From assembly GCA_964631175.1 (NCBI GenBank), contig CAZVWH010000075.1, forward strand, positions 1 through 14,559: DNA of 14,559 nt, read 5' to 3'. Positions 6,470-14,126 of this stretch are shown here, one piece after another (the first letter of the stretch is position 1; every line of letters begins with the position of its first letter). The notes under the pieces are model-generated. The model had not been told where the DNA came from and did no database searches. It worked only from the letters and a program-made list of their open reading frames with translations. Origin of the DNA: CAZVWH01 sp964631175. Its GTDB lineage: Bacteria; Planctomycetota; Phycisphaerae; Sedimentisphaerales; Anaerobacaceae. The translations under genes were made by a program, and so were the position numbers.

Positions 6470-7042
6470 GTGGAGTACATCGGCCTGAAAAAGAATGCTA
6501 CGATGAAGAAATTTGGTTATGTGCTGATTATTGTTGGCTTTTTAGCTGGCGCTCTTATTGCCGTGCTGGACGAATTGAGCATAAGATGGAGCTGGTTTTT
6601 GACTGCACTTGGTGCAGGTGCCGTCGGCGTGCTGCTGGTCCGTTTAAGTCAATTGCAAACGAGCAGATCTCAAGAGACGCTTACTGCCAATATGGCGTCA
6701 ATTGAGACCGCCCTAAGACGGATCATCGAAAATATTGCCCAGCTTAACACGGAAAAGCAATCCATCGATCCGTACGAGGTCCGGCACCGCATTGACGAGC
6801 TTTTTATCGAAGACCTGGATATTTTTGTTCAGGCCCGCCAAAGCATCGCACAAGTGTACGGATTGAGCGTTTATGCTGATGTAATGAGCTGTTTCGCAGC
6901 GGGCGAGCGGTATTTAAACCGTGTCTGGTCCGCCTCAGCCGATGGTTACATTGACGAGGTAAATGACTATCTGGAAAAAGCACAAGAACAGTTCGTTGAG
7001 AGTATGGGCAAAATAAAGAAATTAAACAAACCAAACTTGTGA
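6470..7042 (+). CDS. Small membrane protein with two N-terminal helices and a helical cytoplasmic part
   Basis: The 190-residue product has two closely spaced membrane helices (about 15-33 and 41-58), then a charged, mostly helical region with a likely coiled coil near 65-100 and no recognised domain. I do not recognise the family. Start: GTG at 6470 has AGGAG 11 bases upstream; an in-frame ATG at 6503 (residue 12) is possible but lacks a good ribosome-binding site. It sits 29 bases after the OPT gene on the same strand, so a role as accessory or regulator of the transporter is plausible but inferred from position only. Confidence 0.7.
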   Translation: MEYIGLKKNATMKKFGYVLIIVGFLAGALIAVLDELSIRWSWFLTALGAGAVGVLLVRLSQLQTSRSQETLTANMASIETALRRIIENIAQLNTEKQSIDPYEVRHRIDELFIEDLDIFVQARQSIAQVYGLSVYADVMSCFAAGERYLNRVWSASADGYIDEVNDYLEKAQEQFVESMGKIKKLNKPNL

Positions 7043-7068
7043 AATCGGCTGGTCAATCCTGCCCGCTA

Positions 7069-7132
7069 ATTGCTTTGGCCTAAAGACCGCGAAATGACGT
7101 AAAAATGCCAGTTTACACCGTTGAATGGTTAC
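7069..7132 (+). repeat. Decayed half-copy of the long palindromic repeat
   Basis: The 64 bases align without gaps to 3809-3872, the right half of the palindrome at 3733-3873, with 46 of 64 identical. Shared blocks include GGCCTAAAG, AATGAC, AAAAA and GGTTAC at the end. The left half is absent, so it no longer forms the palindrome. It fills the space between two convergent genes. Confidence 0.7.
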
Positions 7133-10100
7133 CTACGATTTTGTACGAATTTTAACGGGGAGCGTGATGTAAAAAGTCGTACCTTCACCCAGTTTGCTTT
7201 CAACACGGACATTGCCACCTGCCCGCGAGACGGTGTACTCCACAGTGCAAAGTCCAAGGCCTGTTGCCTGGTCTGCCGGCTTGGTAGTGAAAAACGGCTC
7301 AAATATCTTATTAAGATTTTCCGGCGGGATACCACCGCAATTGTCGGAAAATCGCAACTCGATATGCCTATCTTTTACCGCACCACTTATAGTAAGCTGA
7401 TGATTCTTTACGCCGTCGGCTGCTTGAATGGCATTATCAACCAGAGCAAAGAATAACTGTTCCATGTCCTCCTCGTTCGAATATATAGGTGGGAGCTTGT
7501 CAATACCTTCGAGACGCAGGGAAATCTTTGCTCGCCGGGCACTTTCGACAAACAATATCAATATTCTCTCGGCAACGGCCTTTAAATCTATTTGTCTGAC
7601 GGTTCTTTCTGAGGATTTTCTGGCAGCATCGCGAAACCTCTGGGTAATAGAAGCGAGTTTCGAGACTTCGGTTAGTATATCCCTAAGCTGTCTTACAACG
7701 GTTCCCGGATGAGCTGTTGCGTTCAGTTCTGTTAATATATTCTCAATTGACAAAGTAATGATTGTCAGCGGCTGGCTTAGCTCATGAGCCAAACCGGCGC
7801 CTAAAGTCCCCAATGAGGCTAATTGCTCGGTTCGAGCCAGTTTCTGTCTATAGTTATCGATCTCTTTTTCTCTTCGCTTGGACTCGGTGATGTCTCTAAC
7901 AACTGCCAAAATTCCGTTAACTTGTCCCTCAGCGTCTTTCAATACAGTAACAGACACATATGTAGGAAACGGTACACCGTCTTTTTTAATATGCCATATT
8001 TCACCCTCCCAGAAACCCTGTGTCCTTACCTGATATTTACTGACGTTGAATACATCCGTCTGCTCTTTATCATGTAGCTTCGTCACCGGCATCCCGATCA
8101 TTTCTGCTGGAGTGTAATCATGCATCCGGGCAAAAGCTTCGTTGACATACAGCAGCTTTGCATCTAAATCTAATAATGCTATACCGTCGATCGACTGCTC
8201 AACTGCCGAGCTTAGTTTTCTAATTTGCTCCTCGGCTTTTAGGTGTTCTGTGATATCCCTTACCACTCCACAAAGGATTCGTCTTCCTCTAAGCTCGAAA
8301 GTACCGGCAGATATCTCAACAGGGAACACCGTTCCGTCTTTTTTTCTGTGATAGCGAATAGGGATTCTATGGAGTTTTCCTTCAAGCGTTTGCTCAATAG
8401 ACTCGTTAGACTTTTCAGGCTCAGCAGTTATGTCCGAATGCATTAAGTTGAGAAATTCCTCTCGGCTGTATCCGTAAAGCTTTTCGCATGCCTTATTGAC
8501 CTCTACGAATTGTCGTGTTTCAGCATCAAAGAGCATTATCGCATCCGTTGTTGTTGAGACAAGCTGCCTGAATTTTTCTTCTGATTCTTGCAGCTTCTGC
8601 TCTGCTTTCTTGCGCTCGGTGATGTCCCAGAAAATACCTAATATGCCAGTGACATTGCCATGTTCATCTTGGATCGGTGTTTTGACTGTATGGATGATGA
8701 ATTCTTGGCCGTCTTGGAGATATTTTTCTTCAATATATTTTGTCTGCCCGGATTCTACGATTCTTTTATCATCTGCTCTGTATTTCTCGGCCAATTCCTT
8801 GTGGTAAAAGTCGTAATCTGTTTTTCCGGCAATTTCATCGGTTTTGATCTTCAGAGCCTGGGCGTAATTCTCGTTGCAGGAGACGTAAACTGAGTTTTTG
8901 TCTTTAAGGAATATTTTCTGAGGAAGATTCTCAAGAAGTGTCCTGTATTTATTCTCGCTCTGCCGGAGCTCATCCTCTGCTTGCTTCTGGTCGGTGATGT
9001 CCATCCAGTATCCAATACATTCAAGAGGCTTACCTTGCTCATCGCGAGTCAATCTCAGCTCATCGTGCACCCATCGGTAGTGGCCGTCTTTGTGTAGGAA
9101 TCGATATTCATGGACGTGAAAATTACTATCAATTAAGCGAGACAGATCAGCAAACACACGCTGTCTGTCATCTGGATGGATATGTGCAGGCCAGAAATTT
9201 GTATCTTCAATAAGCCGGTGTGGTTCATAGCCAAATTGGTCCCTGATATTTTCGCTAATAAACGTAGCTGGCCAGCCACCACCAACTTTGCACGTATATG
9301 TTGTTGCAGGGCTCGTTGAGAGAATATATTCTAACCTTTCGCGGTTCTTTCTCAGCTCTTCTTCCGCTTTTTTTTGCTCGGAGATGTCAGAAAAAATGCC
9401 ATCGGCGTACTTTACGCCATGTATTTCATAGGTAGCGAAGGACCTGTCGTGCAGCCAAATCCACTTTCCATCTTTTCTCTTGATTCTGTATTCAACATCA
9501 TAAGGTATTCCCTCTTCAAATAACGCCTTGTAATCTTTCTTGATCTTTCCGATATCATCAGGATTCATTCTCCCAAGCCATAGACGGTCACCTTGTTTAT
9601 AAATCTCTTCTAGACTGTACCCATAAACTTTTTCTACATTTGGACTGATGAAGGTAGTGTTGCCTTCACAATCGGTAGTCCATAGGACATCTGGAAGATT
9701 TGCAATTAAGGTGCGATATTTTTCTTCGCTTCTGCTAAGCACATCCTGTGTTTTTTTGTGTTCGGTGATATCCTGCATTATACCTTCATAGTACAACGTC
9801 TTTCCCGACTCATCGCGGATGGCCCTTGCATTTTCGATAACAAATAATGTGCTCCCATCACGTCGTTTCCGGGCAGACTCCAGTCCAACAACCTTTCCGT
9901 CTCTTTCGATGAGGTCTTTGAATGCTGAGCGTGGATAGCCTTGTGCAAATCCCTCTTTTTCCAGATCGAGCTGCGAAAGCTCTTCAAAGGATGAGTAGCC
10001 TAACATCTTGATAAGGGCTGGATTTGCCATAATGATGCGGCCATCGGGGGTGGTTCTATATACACCGACAGGAGTGGCTTCAAAAAGCTCTTTGAATTGT

Positions 10101-10231
10101 GTTTTGAAATTCTTAGAAATCTGCTCTGATTGTTCGAGCTCGCCAATACGTTTGCGTAAGCGGTTTAGTTCTTTTAGCAATTCTGCTTTGCTTTTATGTT
10201 CCTCCGACATTGGGTTTTCTGCTCCCTCCAT
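7133..10231 (-). CDS. Soluble multi-PAS sensor histidine kinase
   Basis: The 1032-residue protein has an N-terminal coiled coil (about 15-45), then six consecutive PAS/PAC-type units of about 125 residues (about 42-165, 166-292, 293-420, 421-548, 549-670, 671-790), several ending in the typical DITE/DISE-x-K-KA linker. A HisKA dimerisation domain follows with phospho-acceptor His816 (GAGLAHELSQPL). The ATPase domain has the N box with Asn933, G1 box DNCGG (963-967), F box FEPFFTTK (977-984) and G2 box GLGL (991-994), so it should be active. No membrane helix or signal peptide is present, so it senses cytoplasmic signals. No response regulator is encoded in the window, making it an orphan kinase. 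Start: ATG at 10231, or ATG at 10210 (MSEEHK), which has GGAGGG upstream; the second is at least as likely. Confidence 0.93.
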   Translation of the reverse strand: MEGAENPMSEEHKSKAELLKELNRLRKRIGELEQSEQISKNFKTQFKELFEATPVGVYRTTPDGRIIMANPALIKMLGYSSFEELSQLDLEKEGFAQGYPRSAFKDLIERDGKVVGLESARKRRDGSTLFVIENARAIRDESGKTLYYEGIMQDITEHKKTQDVLSRSEEKYRTLIANLPDVLWTTDCEGNTTFISPNVEKVYGYSLEEIYKQGDRLWLGRMNPDDIGKIKKDYKALFEEGIPYDVEYRIKRKDGKWIWLHDRSFATYEIHGVKYADGIFSDISEQKKAEEELRKNRERLEYILSTSPATTYTCKVGGGWPATFISENIRDQFGYEPHRLIEDTNFWPAHIHPDDRQRVFADLSRLIDSNFHVHEYRFLHKDGHYRWVHDELRLTRDEQGKPLECIGYWMDITDQKQAEDELRQSENKYRTLLENLPQKIFLKDKNSVYVSCNENYAQALKIKTDEIAGKTDYDFYHKELAEKYRADDKRIVESGQTKYIEEKYLQDGQEFIIHTVKTPIQDEHGNVTGILGIFWDITERKKAEQKLQESEEKFRQLVSTTTDAIMLFDAETRQFVEVNKACEKLYGYSREEFLNLMHSDITAEPEKSNESIEQTLEGKLHRIPIRYHRKKDGTVFPVEISAGTFELRGRRILCGVVRDITEHLKAEEQIRKLSSAVEQSIDGIALLDLDAKLLYVNEAFARMHDYTPAEMIGMPVTKLHDKEQTDVFNVSKYQVRTQGFWEGEIWHIKKDGVPFPTYVSVTVLKDAEGQVNGILAVVRDITESKRREKEIDNYRQKLARTEQLASLGTLGAGLAHELSQPLTIITLSIENILTELNATAHPGTVVRQLRDILTEVSKLASITQRFRDAARKSSERTVRQIDLKAVAERILILFVESARRAKISLRLEGIDKLPPIYSNEEDMEQLFFALVDNAIQAADGVKNHQLTISGAVKDRHIELRFSDNCGGIPPENLNKIFEPFFTTKPADQATGLGLCTVEYTVSRAGGNVRVESKLGEGTTFYITLPVKIRTKS

Positions 10232-10310
10232 TAATGTCCCATTATCTGGCCGTGCGTTCGGCCTCGAAAGCGACTATATGCACGTTACGCAAATCGGTTA
10301 AAAGCCATCA

Positions 10311-10352
10311 TAAACACTTAAAACGGTAAAATATGAGTTTTAGTTGTGTTTA
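10311..10352. promoter_or_regulatory. Imperfect inverted repeat upstream of the kinase gene
   Basis: TAAACACTTAAAAC (10311-10324) is nearly complementary to 10337-10352 (GTTTTAGTTGTGTTTA), with a small bulge. It lies about 80-120 bases upstream of the minus-strand kinase start, in AT-rich non-coding DNA (10232-10441) where its promoter should be. It could be an operator or a chance AT-rich match. Confidence 0.3.
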
Positions 10353-10401
10353 ACAGAAAAATCAAGAAAAATACACTCCACTTTTTGAGTATTAGCTGTA
10401 T

Positions 10402-10418
10402 GTGACCGGCTTGGAAGG
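10402..10418 (-). repeat. Partial duplicate of the tRNA-Gly anticodon arm
   Basis: GTGACCGGCTTGGAAGG matches 10467-10483 inside the tRNA-Gly gene at 16 of 17 positions. It lies 24 bases beyond the tRNA's 3' end (in the tRNA's direction) and does not continue into a full tRNA. It may be left from a duplication or an integration event at the tRNA. Confidence 0.6.
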
Positions 10419-10441
10419 TAAGTACCGCAATCCAACTAAAA

Positions 10442-10512
10442 AGCGGGTGGCGGGAATCGAACCCGCGTGACCAGCTTGGAAGGCTGGGGCTTTACCTCTA
10501 AGCTACACCCGC
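10442..10512 (-). tRNA. tRNA-Gly (anticodon TCC)
   Basis: Read on the minus strand, acceptor GCGGGTG pairs with CACCCGC, with discriminator T. The anticodon stem CCAGC/GCTGG encloses loop CTTCCAA with anticodon TCC, reading GGA. The T-arm GCGGGTTCGATTCCCGC is canonical. No 3' CCA is encoded, as for the serine tRNA. It is 71 bases long and transcribed in the same direction as the kinase gene, upstream of it. Confidence 0.96.
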
Positions 10513-10579
10513 AAAATTTAATTGATTATTTATTATTTAATATTTACAATTTTAATACTATATAGAAAACAATGTATCT

Positions 10580-10676
10580 TGTCATTTCGAGCGAACCGAA
10601 GGTGAGTCGAGAAATCTGTTGATGAATAGATTTCTCCACTTCGTCCCGATGAATCGGGACTTCGGTCGAAATGACA
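10580..10676. repeat. Palindromic dispersed repeat (GTCATTTCGAGCGAA type)
   Basis: TGTCATTTCGA (10580-10590) pairs with TCGAAATGACA (10666-10676), and GAGAAATCT with AGATTTCTC inside. A separate 8-bp stem, GTCCCGAT/ATCGGGAC (10643-10650, 10653-10660), sits in the right arm. It is the same general class as the repeat at 3733-3873, whose core is GTCATTGCGAG. It lies just upstream of proA and is non-coding. Confidence 0.75.
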
Positions 10677-10745
10677 TTTGTTCTTTCCTACGGATCAATT
10701 TTAACACAGATTATAAATATTTAATCGGTATTGGCAAGATAAAAC

Positions 10746-12089
10746 ATGCAGCAGAAAGCAAAAATAGACAAACCTGTCCTGAGCGCAGTCGAAGGAATAG
10801 CTCAATCAGCCAAGTCAGCCTCAATCCGGTTAGCTGTGGCCAAAACTGATGTGAAAAATAAGGCATTAGCTGAGATTGCCAAGGCCTTAAAGCAAAGCAC
10901 TGCTGCAATCATCGCAGCCAATAAAAAAGACTTGGCCGACGCCGAAAAGAATAATCTGGCTGCACCGTTACTGAAACGCCTCAAATTTGATGAAAGCAAA
11001 ATAGCAGGCGTGTGCGCCGGCATCGACAGCCTAATCAAGCTCGACGACCCAGTCGGAAAAACGCTCAGCGCGACCGAGCTTGACGCCGGCCTTGAACTCT
11101 ACAAAGTCAGTTGTCCCATCGGCGTCATCGGCGTTGTCTTCGAGTCCCGGCCGGACGCCCTTGTGCAAATCTCGACACTCTGTCTAAAAAGCGGCAATGC
11201 AGTTCTGCTCAAAGGCGGCTCCGAAGCTGCCAACACAAACCGCATACTCGCTGACATAATTGCCCATACAAGCGAAAAAGCAGGTCTTCCCAAAGGCTGG
11301 ATTCAACCGCTTCAAACTCGCCAGGACGTTGCCCAGATGCTCGCCCAGGATAAATACATAGACCTGATTATTCCTCGCGGCTCAAATGAATTTGTTCGTT
11401 ACATTATGGATAGCACCAACATCCCTGTCCTCGGCCATGCCGAAGGCATCTGCCACGTCTATGTCGATGGCCAAGCCTCCCTCGATATGGCTGTCAATGT
11501 CACCGTTGATTCCAAGTGCCAATACGTCGCGGTCTGTAACGCTGCTGAGACTCTGCTGGTCGATAGCAAAATCGCACAGGAGTTTTTGCCCAAAGTAAAA
11601 ACTGCACTTGAGCAAAGGAATGTGGATTCGACAAGCTCACCACAGGTCGAGCTGCGCGGCTGTCCGAAAACGGCAGCAATAATCGACGTAAAACCTGCAA
11701 CCGAAAAAGACTGGTCAACAGAATATCTCGACTATATCTTGTCAATAAAGGTTGTGGATGGATTAGATGAAGCGATAGAGCACATCAACCGCTACGGCTC
11801 AGCTCACACCGATGCGATTATCACCAACAACAAAGATAAGGCTCAAAAATTCATGGACCTGGTGGATTCAGCTAATGTGTTATGGAATTGCAGCACGCGC
11901 TTTAGTGATGGCTACCGCTACGGCCTCGGAGCCGAAGTCGGCATAAGCACAAATAAGATACACGCTCGTGGCCCGGTCGGCCTTGAAGGACTTGTTATTT
12001 ACAAATGGAAGCTGCTCGGCTCCGGCCAAATCGTCGCCGATTACACCGGCCCAAACGCAAAAAAAAAGTTCACACATAGGAAGTTGTAA
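10746..12089 (+). CDS. proA: Gamma-glutamyl phosphate reductase
   Basis: The 447-residue enzyme reduces gamma-glutamyl phosphate to glutamate semialdehyde with NADPH, the second step of proline synthesis. The aldehyde-dehydrogenase fold is evident from GVIGVVFESRPDALVQIS (127-144), LKSGNAVLLKGGSEA (147-161), YIDLIIPRG (204-212), the catalytic Cys264 in YVAVCNAAETLLV, STRFSDGYRYGLGAEVGIST (383-402) and HARGPVGLEGL (406-416). The usual length is about 415-420. The extra residues come partly from two in-frame insertions of a short dispersed repeat (residues about 10-17, and 294-301) and an extended C-terminus (about 433-447). The first insertion lies before the conserved N-terminal helix; the second lies in a variable surface loop, so activity is plausible. 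The ATG at 10746 has only a weak ribosome-binding site (GGCAAG). proB is not in the window. Confidence 0.95.
   Translation: MQQKAKIDKPVLSAVEGIAQSAKSASIRLAVAKTDVKNKALAEIAKALKQSTAAIIAANKKDLADAEKNNLAAPLLKRLKFDESKIAGVCAGIDSLIKLDDPVGKTLSATELDAGLELYKVSCPIGVIGVVFESRPDALVQISTLCLKSGNAVLLKGGSEAANTNRILADIIAHTSEKAGLPKGWIQPLQTRQDVAQMLAQDKYIDLIIPRGSNEFVRYIMDSTNIPVLGHAEGICHVYVDGQASLDMAVNVTVDSKCQYVAVCNAAETLLVDSKIAQEFLPKVKTALEQRNVDSTSSPQVELRGCPKTAAIIDVKPATEKDWSTEYLDYILSIKVVDGLDEAIEHINRYGSAHTDAIITNNKDKAQKFMDLVDSANVLWNCSTRFSDGYRYGLGAEVGISTNKIHARGPVGLEGLVIYKWKLLGSGQIVADYTGPNAKKKFTHRKL
10773..10795 (+). repeat. Short dispersed repeat, copy 2, inside proA
   Basis: CCTGTCCTGAGCGCAGTCGA followed by AGG encodes PVLSAVEG (residues 10-17). 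It is the reverse complement of 4630-4652 with three differences. It lies in the poorly conserved start of ProA, just before the first recognisable helix (IAQSAKSASIRLA). Confidence 0.8.
11625..11648 (+). repeat. 24-bp in-frame dispersed-repeat insertion inside proA
   Basis: The segment encodes DSTSSPQV (residues 294-301) and contains TTCGACAAGCTCACCACAGG, sharing TTCGAC, GCTCA and ACAGG with the repeat at 4630-4652. Removing it joins RNV to ELRGCPKT, restoring the GVELRGC-like run I expect in ProA proteins. Valine codons border both sides (GTG at 11622, GTC at 11646), possibly a target duplication. Confidence 0.65.
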
Positions 12090-12165
12090 ATCGTAGGTTG
12101 GCTTGCCCCACCGATTGTCATTCTAATGAAACCTGCCCCTTCAATTCTGTCCATCTGTGGCAGGG

Positions 12166-12181
12166 CCAGGGCAAGCCCTGG
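12166..12181. repeat. Hairpin downstream of proA
   Basis: CCAGGGC-AA-GCCCTGG is a perfect 7-bp stem with no following T-run. It lies in the non-coding stretch 12090-12302, which also has an imperfect inverted pair AATTCTCAGTAA (12201-12212) with TTACTGAGTGAGAATT (12268-12283) just before the next gene. The hairpin may help end proA transcripts. Confidence 0.45.
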
Positions 12182-12302
12182 GTGTAGTCAAAGGAAAGGA
12201 AATTCTCAGTAAATTAGTAAACATCCCTAATAAAATCTAATAAATGAAAATTTTTTATCCGATGATATTACTGAGTGAGAATTCTTTTTGAAAGGGTGAG
12301 AA

Positions 12303-12536
12303 ATGCGAGATCCAGATTATGAAAAACTAAATAGGGAGCTAAGGATGGATGAATTAAAAGGACAGATTCGTGAAGTTTTTGGGAAACTCGAAACGGCGTC
12401 GGAACGACAAGAAGTAGGTATGGAAACCATCAGGTTTATCGTAGAGGATACTCCTTTGAGAATAGAAAAAACAGATGCGTTAATTGAGCTACTCCGTTCT
12501 CTTCTACGCAAACTTGAGGGTGATTTACCGCTATAG
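12303..12536 (+). CDS. Small charged helical protein, function unknown
   Basis: The 77-residue product is predicted to be almost wholly helical, is rich in Glu, Arg and Lys, and ends in leucine-rich ALIELLRSLLRKLEGDLPL. It has no signal peptide, Cys or recognised motif. A good purine-rich ribosome-binding site (AGGGTGAG, 12293-12300) directly precedes the ATG, which supports it being real. It stands alone between proA and a convergent hydrolase. I do not recognise the family. Confidence 0.55.
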   Translation: MRDPDYEKLNRELRMDELKGQIREVFGKLETASERQEVGMETIRFIVEDTPLRIEKTDALIELLRSLLRKLEGDLPL

Positions 12537-12914
12537 AAGAAAATAGGAAGTATGAACGTTTACCATTTTGTTATGCCTGTCTATAACTCAACATTTCTTC
12601 TGTATCCTAATCTGAATCTCACGGTTCAAATGTGGATTAAAAATCCGCCCAAAGGTTTAAAATCATCGCTTATGTTATTTCGACTGTTTTTGATTAGGAA
12701 ATAATGGGATAAAAAGATAAAAATTCGCCATTTATACGAGTTTTTTTAGATGATTAATAGATTGTGGCTTGGCCATCCAAAAGGGAGTGAATAAGAGAAT
12801 TGAAGAAAAAACTGGATTCCTGTTTCCACAGGAATGACAAGTCGAGGCTGTTGCGCGAGCCGCAATAAAAACTACAAACTACAAACGATGAATTTATCCC
12901 TTAGGGACGATGAA
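12537..12914. other. Non-coding stretch with REP-like hairpin
   Basis: No gene is visible in these 378 bases. They contain a hairpin TTCCTGT-TTCC-ACAGGAA (12817-12834) in the context GGATTCCTG..CAGGAATGACA, a common dispersed intergenic repeat type. A 10-bp direct repeat ACGATGAATT (12885-12894 and 12907-12916) flanks a small TCCC-TTA-GGGA palindrome. The second copy overlaps the end of the hydrolase gene. Confidence 0.6.
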
Positions 12915-13820
12915 TTACGTCTCTTTTTTCAAATGTTTATCGAAGAATTTTTTGGTCAGTTTCGGTACATTTGGGTCTTTGAATCCGCCGTGTCCTGCTC
13001 CTTTCACGGTGTAAAATGATACCGGAACACCAGCTTTTTTCAGCGCTGCTTCGAGTATCTCGCTTTGATGATGCGGCACAAGCGGGTCCATGTCACCGTG
13101 AATGATAAGAAACGGTGCATCGTCACTAGTCACATACGTTATCGGATTGGCCTTGGCGACCTTCTCCTTGTTGTCCTGAATGTAGCCGCCTATCAACAGA
13201 GACTCCGGCGAATCAGGTGTGTTATGAACCTGGCCATCAGGAGGACGATGCTCGTCCATTTGGAGGAAGTCTGTCGGACCAAAGTAATCGGCAACCGCCT
13301 GTACCCTGCTGGATACTGTAAGGTTCTCTCCGGCGTCAAATGCTTTTATATCGCCGGTTGTGCCGAGCATTGCAACTAAGTGTCCGCCCGCTGATGCTCC
13401 CCATGCGCCGAAGCGGTTCGGGTCCAGGTTGTACTTTTGTGCGTTTGCTCGCAGGTAGCGAACGGCGGCCTTGCAGTCTTGAATCTGGGCGGGAAATATG
13501 GCGTGCTGGCTCAAGCGATAGTTAATGCTTGCCACCGCGTAGCCGGCATCGAGATAGTCCAGGGGTCCCGTCTGTTCCTTACTGCCCGCACGCCAGGCAC
13601 CGCCATGAACTCTGATAATTAGCGGCAGCTTCTTTTTTGCTTTCGGCAGATATAAATCGAGCTTCTGTCGCTTGTGCCCATCCGTAACGTAAGGCAGGTT
13701 GTGATAAACGATTGTCCCTTCAGGTAGCTGGAGAAGCGCAGATTGTCTGGACTGTTGCGCGTTAGCAAAAAATGCAATAAAAGCAAGTGTGATTGAGATG
13801 AATATTGATCGTAACTTCAC
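12915..13820 (-). CDS. Exported alpha/beta hydrolase (carboxylesterase / BD-FAE-like)
   Basis: The 301-residue protein starts with a signal peptide (residues 1-21, cleavage after FANA or AQ). The alpha/beta-hydrolase fold shows an oxyanion-hole HGG (72-74, VHGGAW), the nucleophile elbow GASAGG with Ser143, a catalytic Asp245 in HGDMDPLVP and a catalytic His277 in GAGHGG. This set and the spacing match the esterase/lipase group that includes feruloyl- and acetyl-esterases acting on plant polysaccharides. The exact ester is not predictable. The start is GTG at 13820, selected by AAGGAGT (13828-13834) 7-8 bases upstream. It is transcribed alone on the minus strand. Confidence 0.92.
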   Translation of the reverse strand: MKLRSIFISITLAFIAFFANAQQSRQSALLQLPEGTIVYHNLPYVTDGHKRQKLDLYLPKAKKKLPLIIRVHGGAWRAGSKEQTGPLDYLDAGYAVASINYRLSQHAIFPAQIQDCKAAVRYLRANAQKYNLDPNRFGAWGASAGGHLVAMLGTTGDIKAFDAGENLTVSSRVQAVADYFGPTDFLQMDEHRPPDGQVHNTPDSPESLLIGGYIQDNKEKVAKANPITYVTSDDAPFLIIHGDMDPLVPHHQSEILEAALKKAGVPVSFYTVKGAGHGGFKDPNVPKLTKKFFDKHLKKET

Positions 13821-14126
13821 TACTATTACTCCTTATATTTTATTTTCACTTCGACCTATCTCAAAATGTTAAGTAATGTCTCAAAGCTGATTGATTTAAG
13901 GATATATTCTACACCGTTTTCCCTGCTGATTAACATTTCCCTGCGTTGGAAATTAGAACATACGCCGGATGGCTTGTCAAAAGATTCTGTTCGTTTCGAT
14001 ATTGTAATGCTCTAATAAAACCAGCAAAAAACCATTGACTATTGCGGAAATTAAGACAATGACTTAATATGTTACGGTGAATAGTCGTTAGTATTTGGTA
14101 TATAGAATTTGGTGAATAGGCAATTA
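13821..14126. other. Non-coding region between hydrolase and four-helix-bundle gene
   Basis: The left end carries the hydrolase leader. The right part holds AGTCGTTAGTATTT (14083-14096), the inverted partner of the tandem repeat at the window's end, and two copies of GGTGAATAG (14077-14085, 14111-14119). No gene is visible here. Confidence 0.5.
14083..14096 (-). repeat. Left inverted copy of the 14-bp repeat
   Basis: AGTCGTTAGTATTT is the exact reverse complement of AAATACTAACGACT, one rotation of the 14-bp unit repeated in tandem at 14505-14559. It lies 30 bases before the four-helix-bundle gene, so the gene is bracketed by complementary sequences. Confidence 0.85.

Noticed and set aside
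10619..10849. Plus-strand frame containing the peptide CPERSRR
   Set aside because: This peptide is a known translation artefact of the short dispersed repeat, and the frame overlaps proA and a palindromic repeat.
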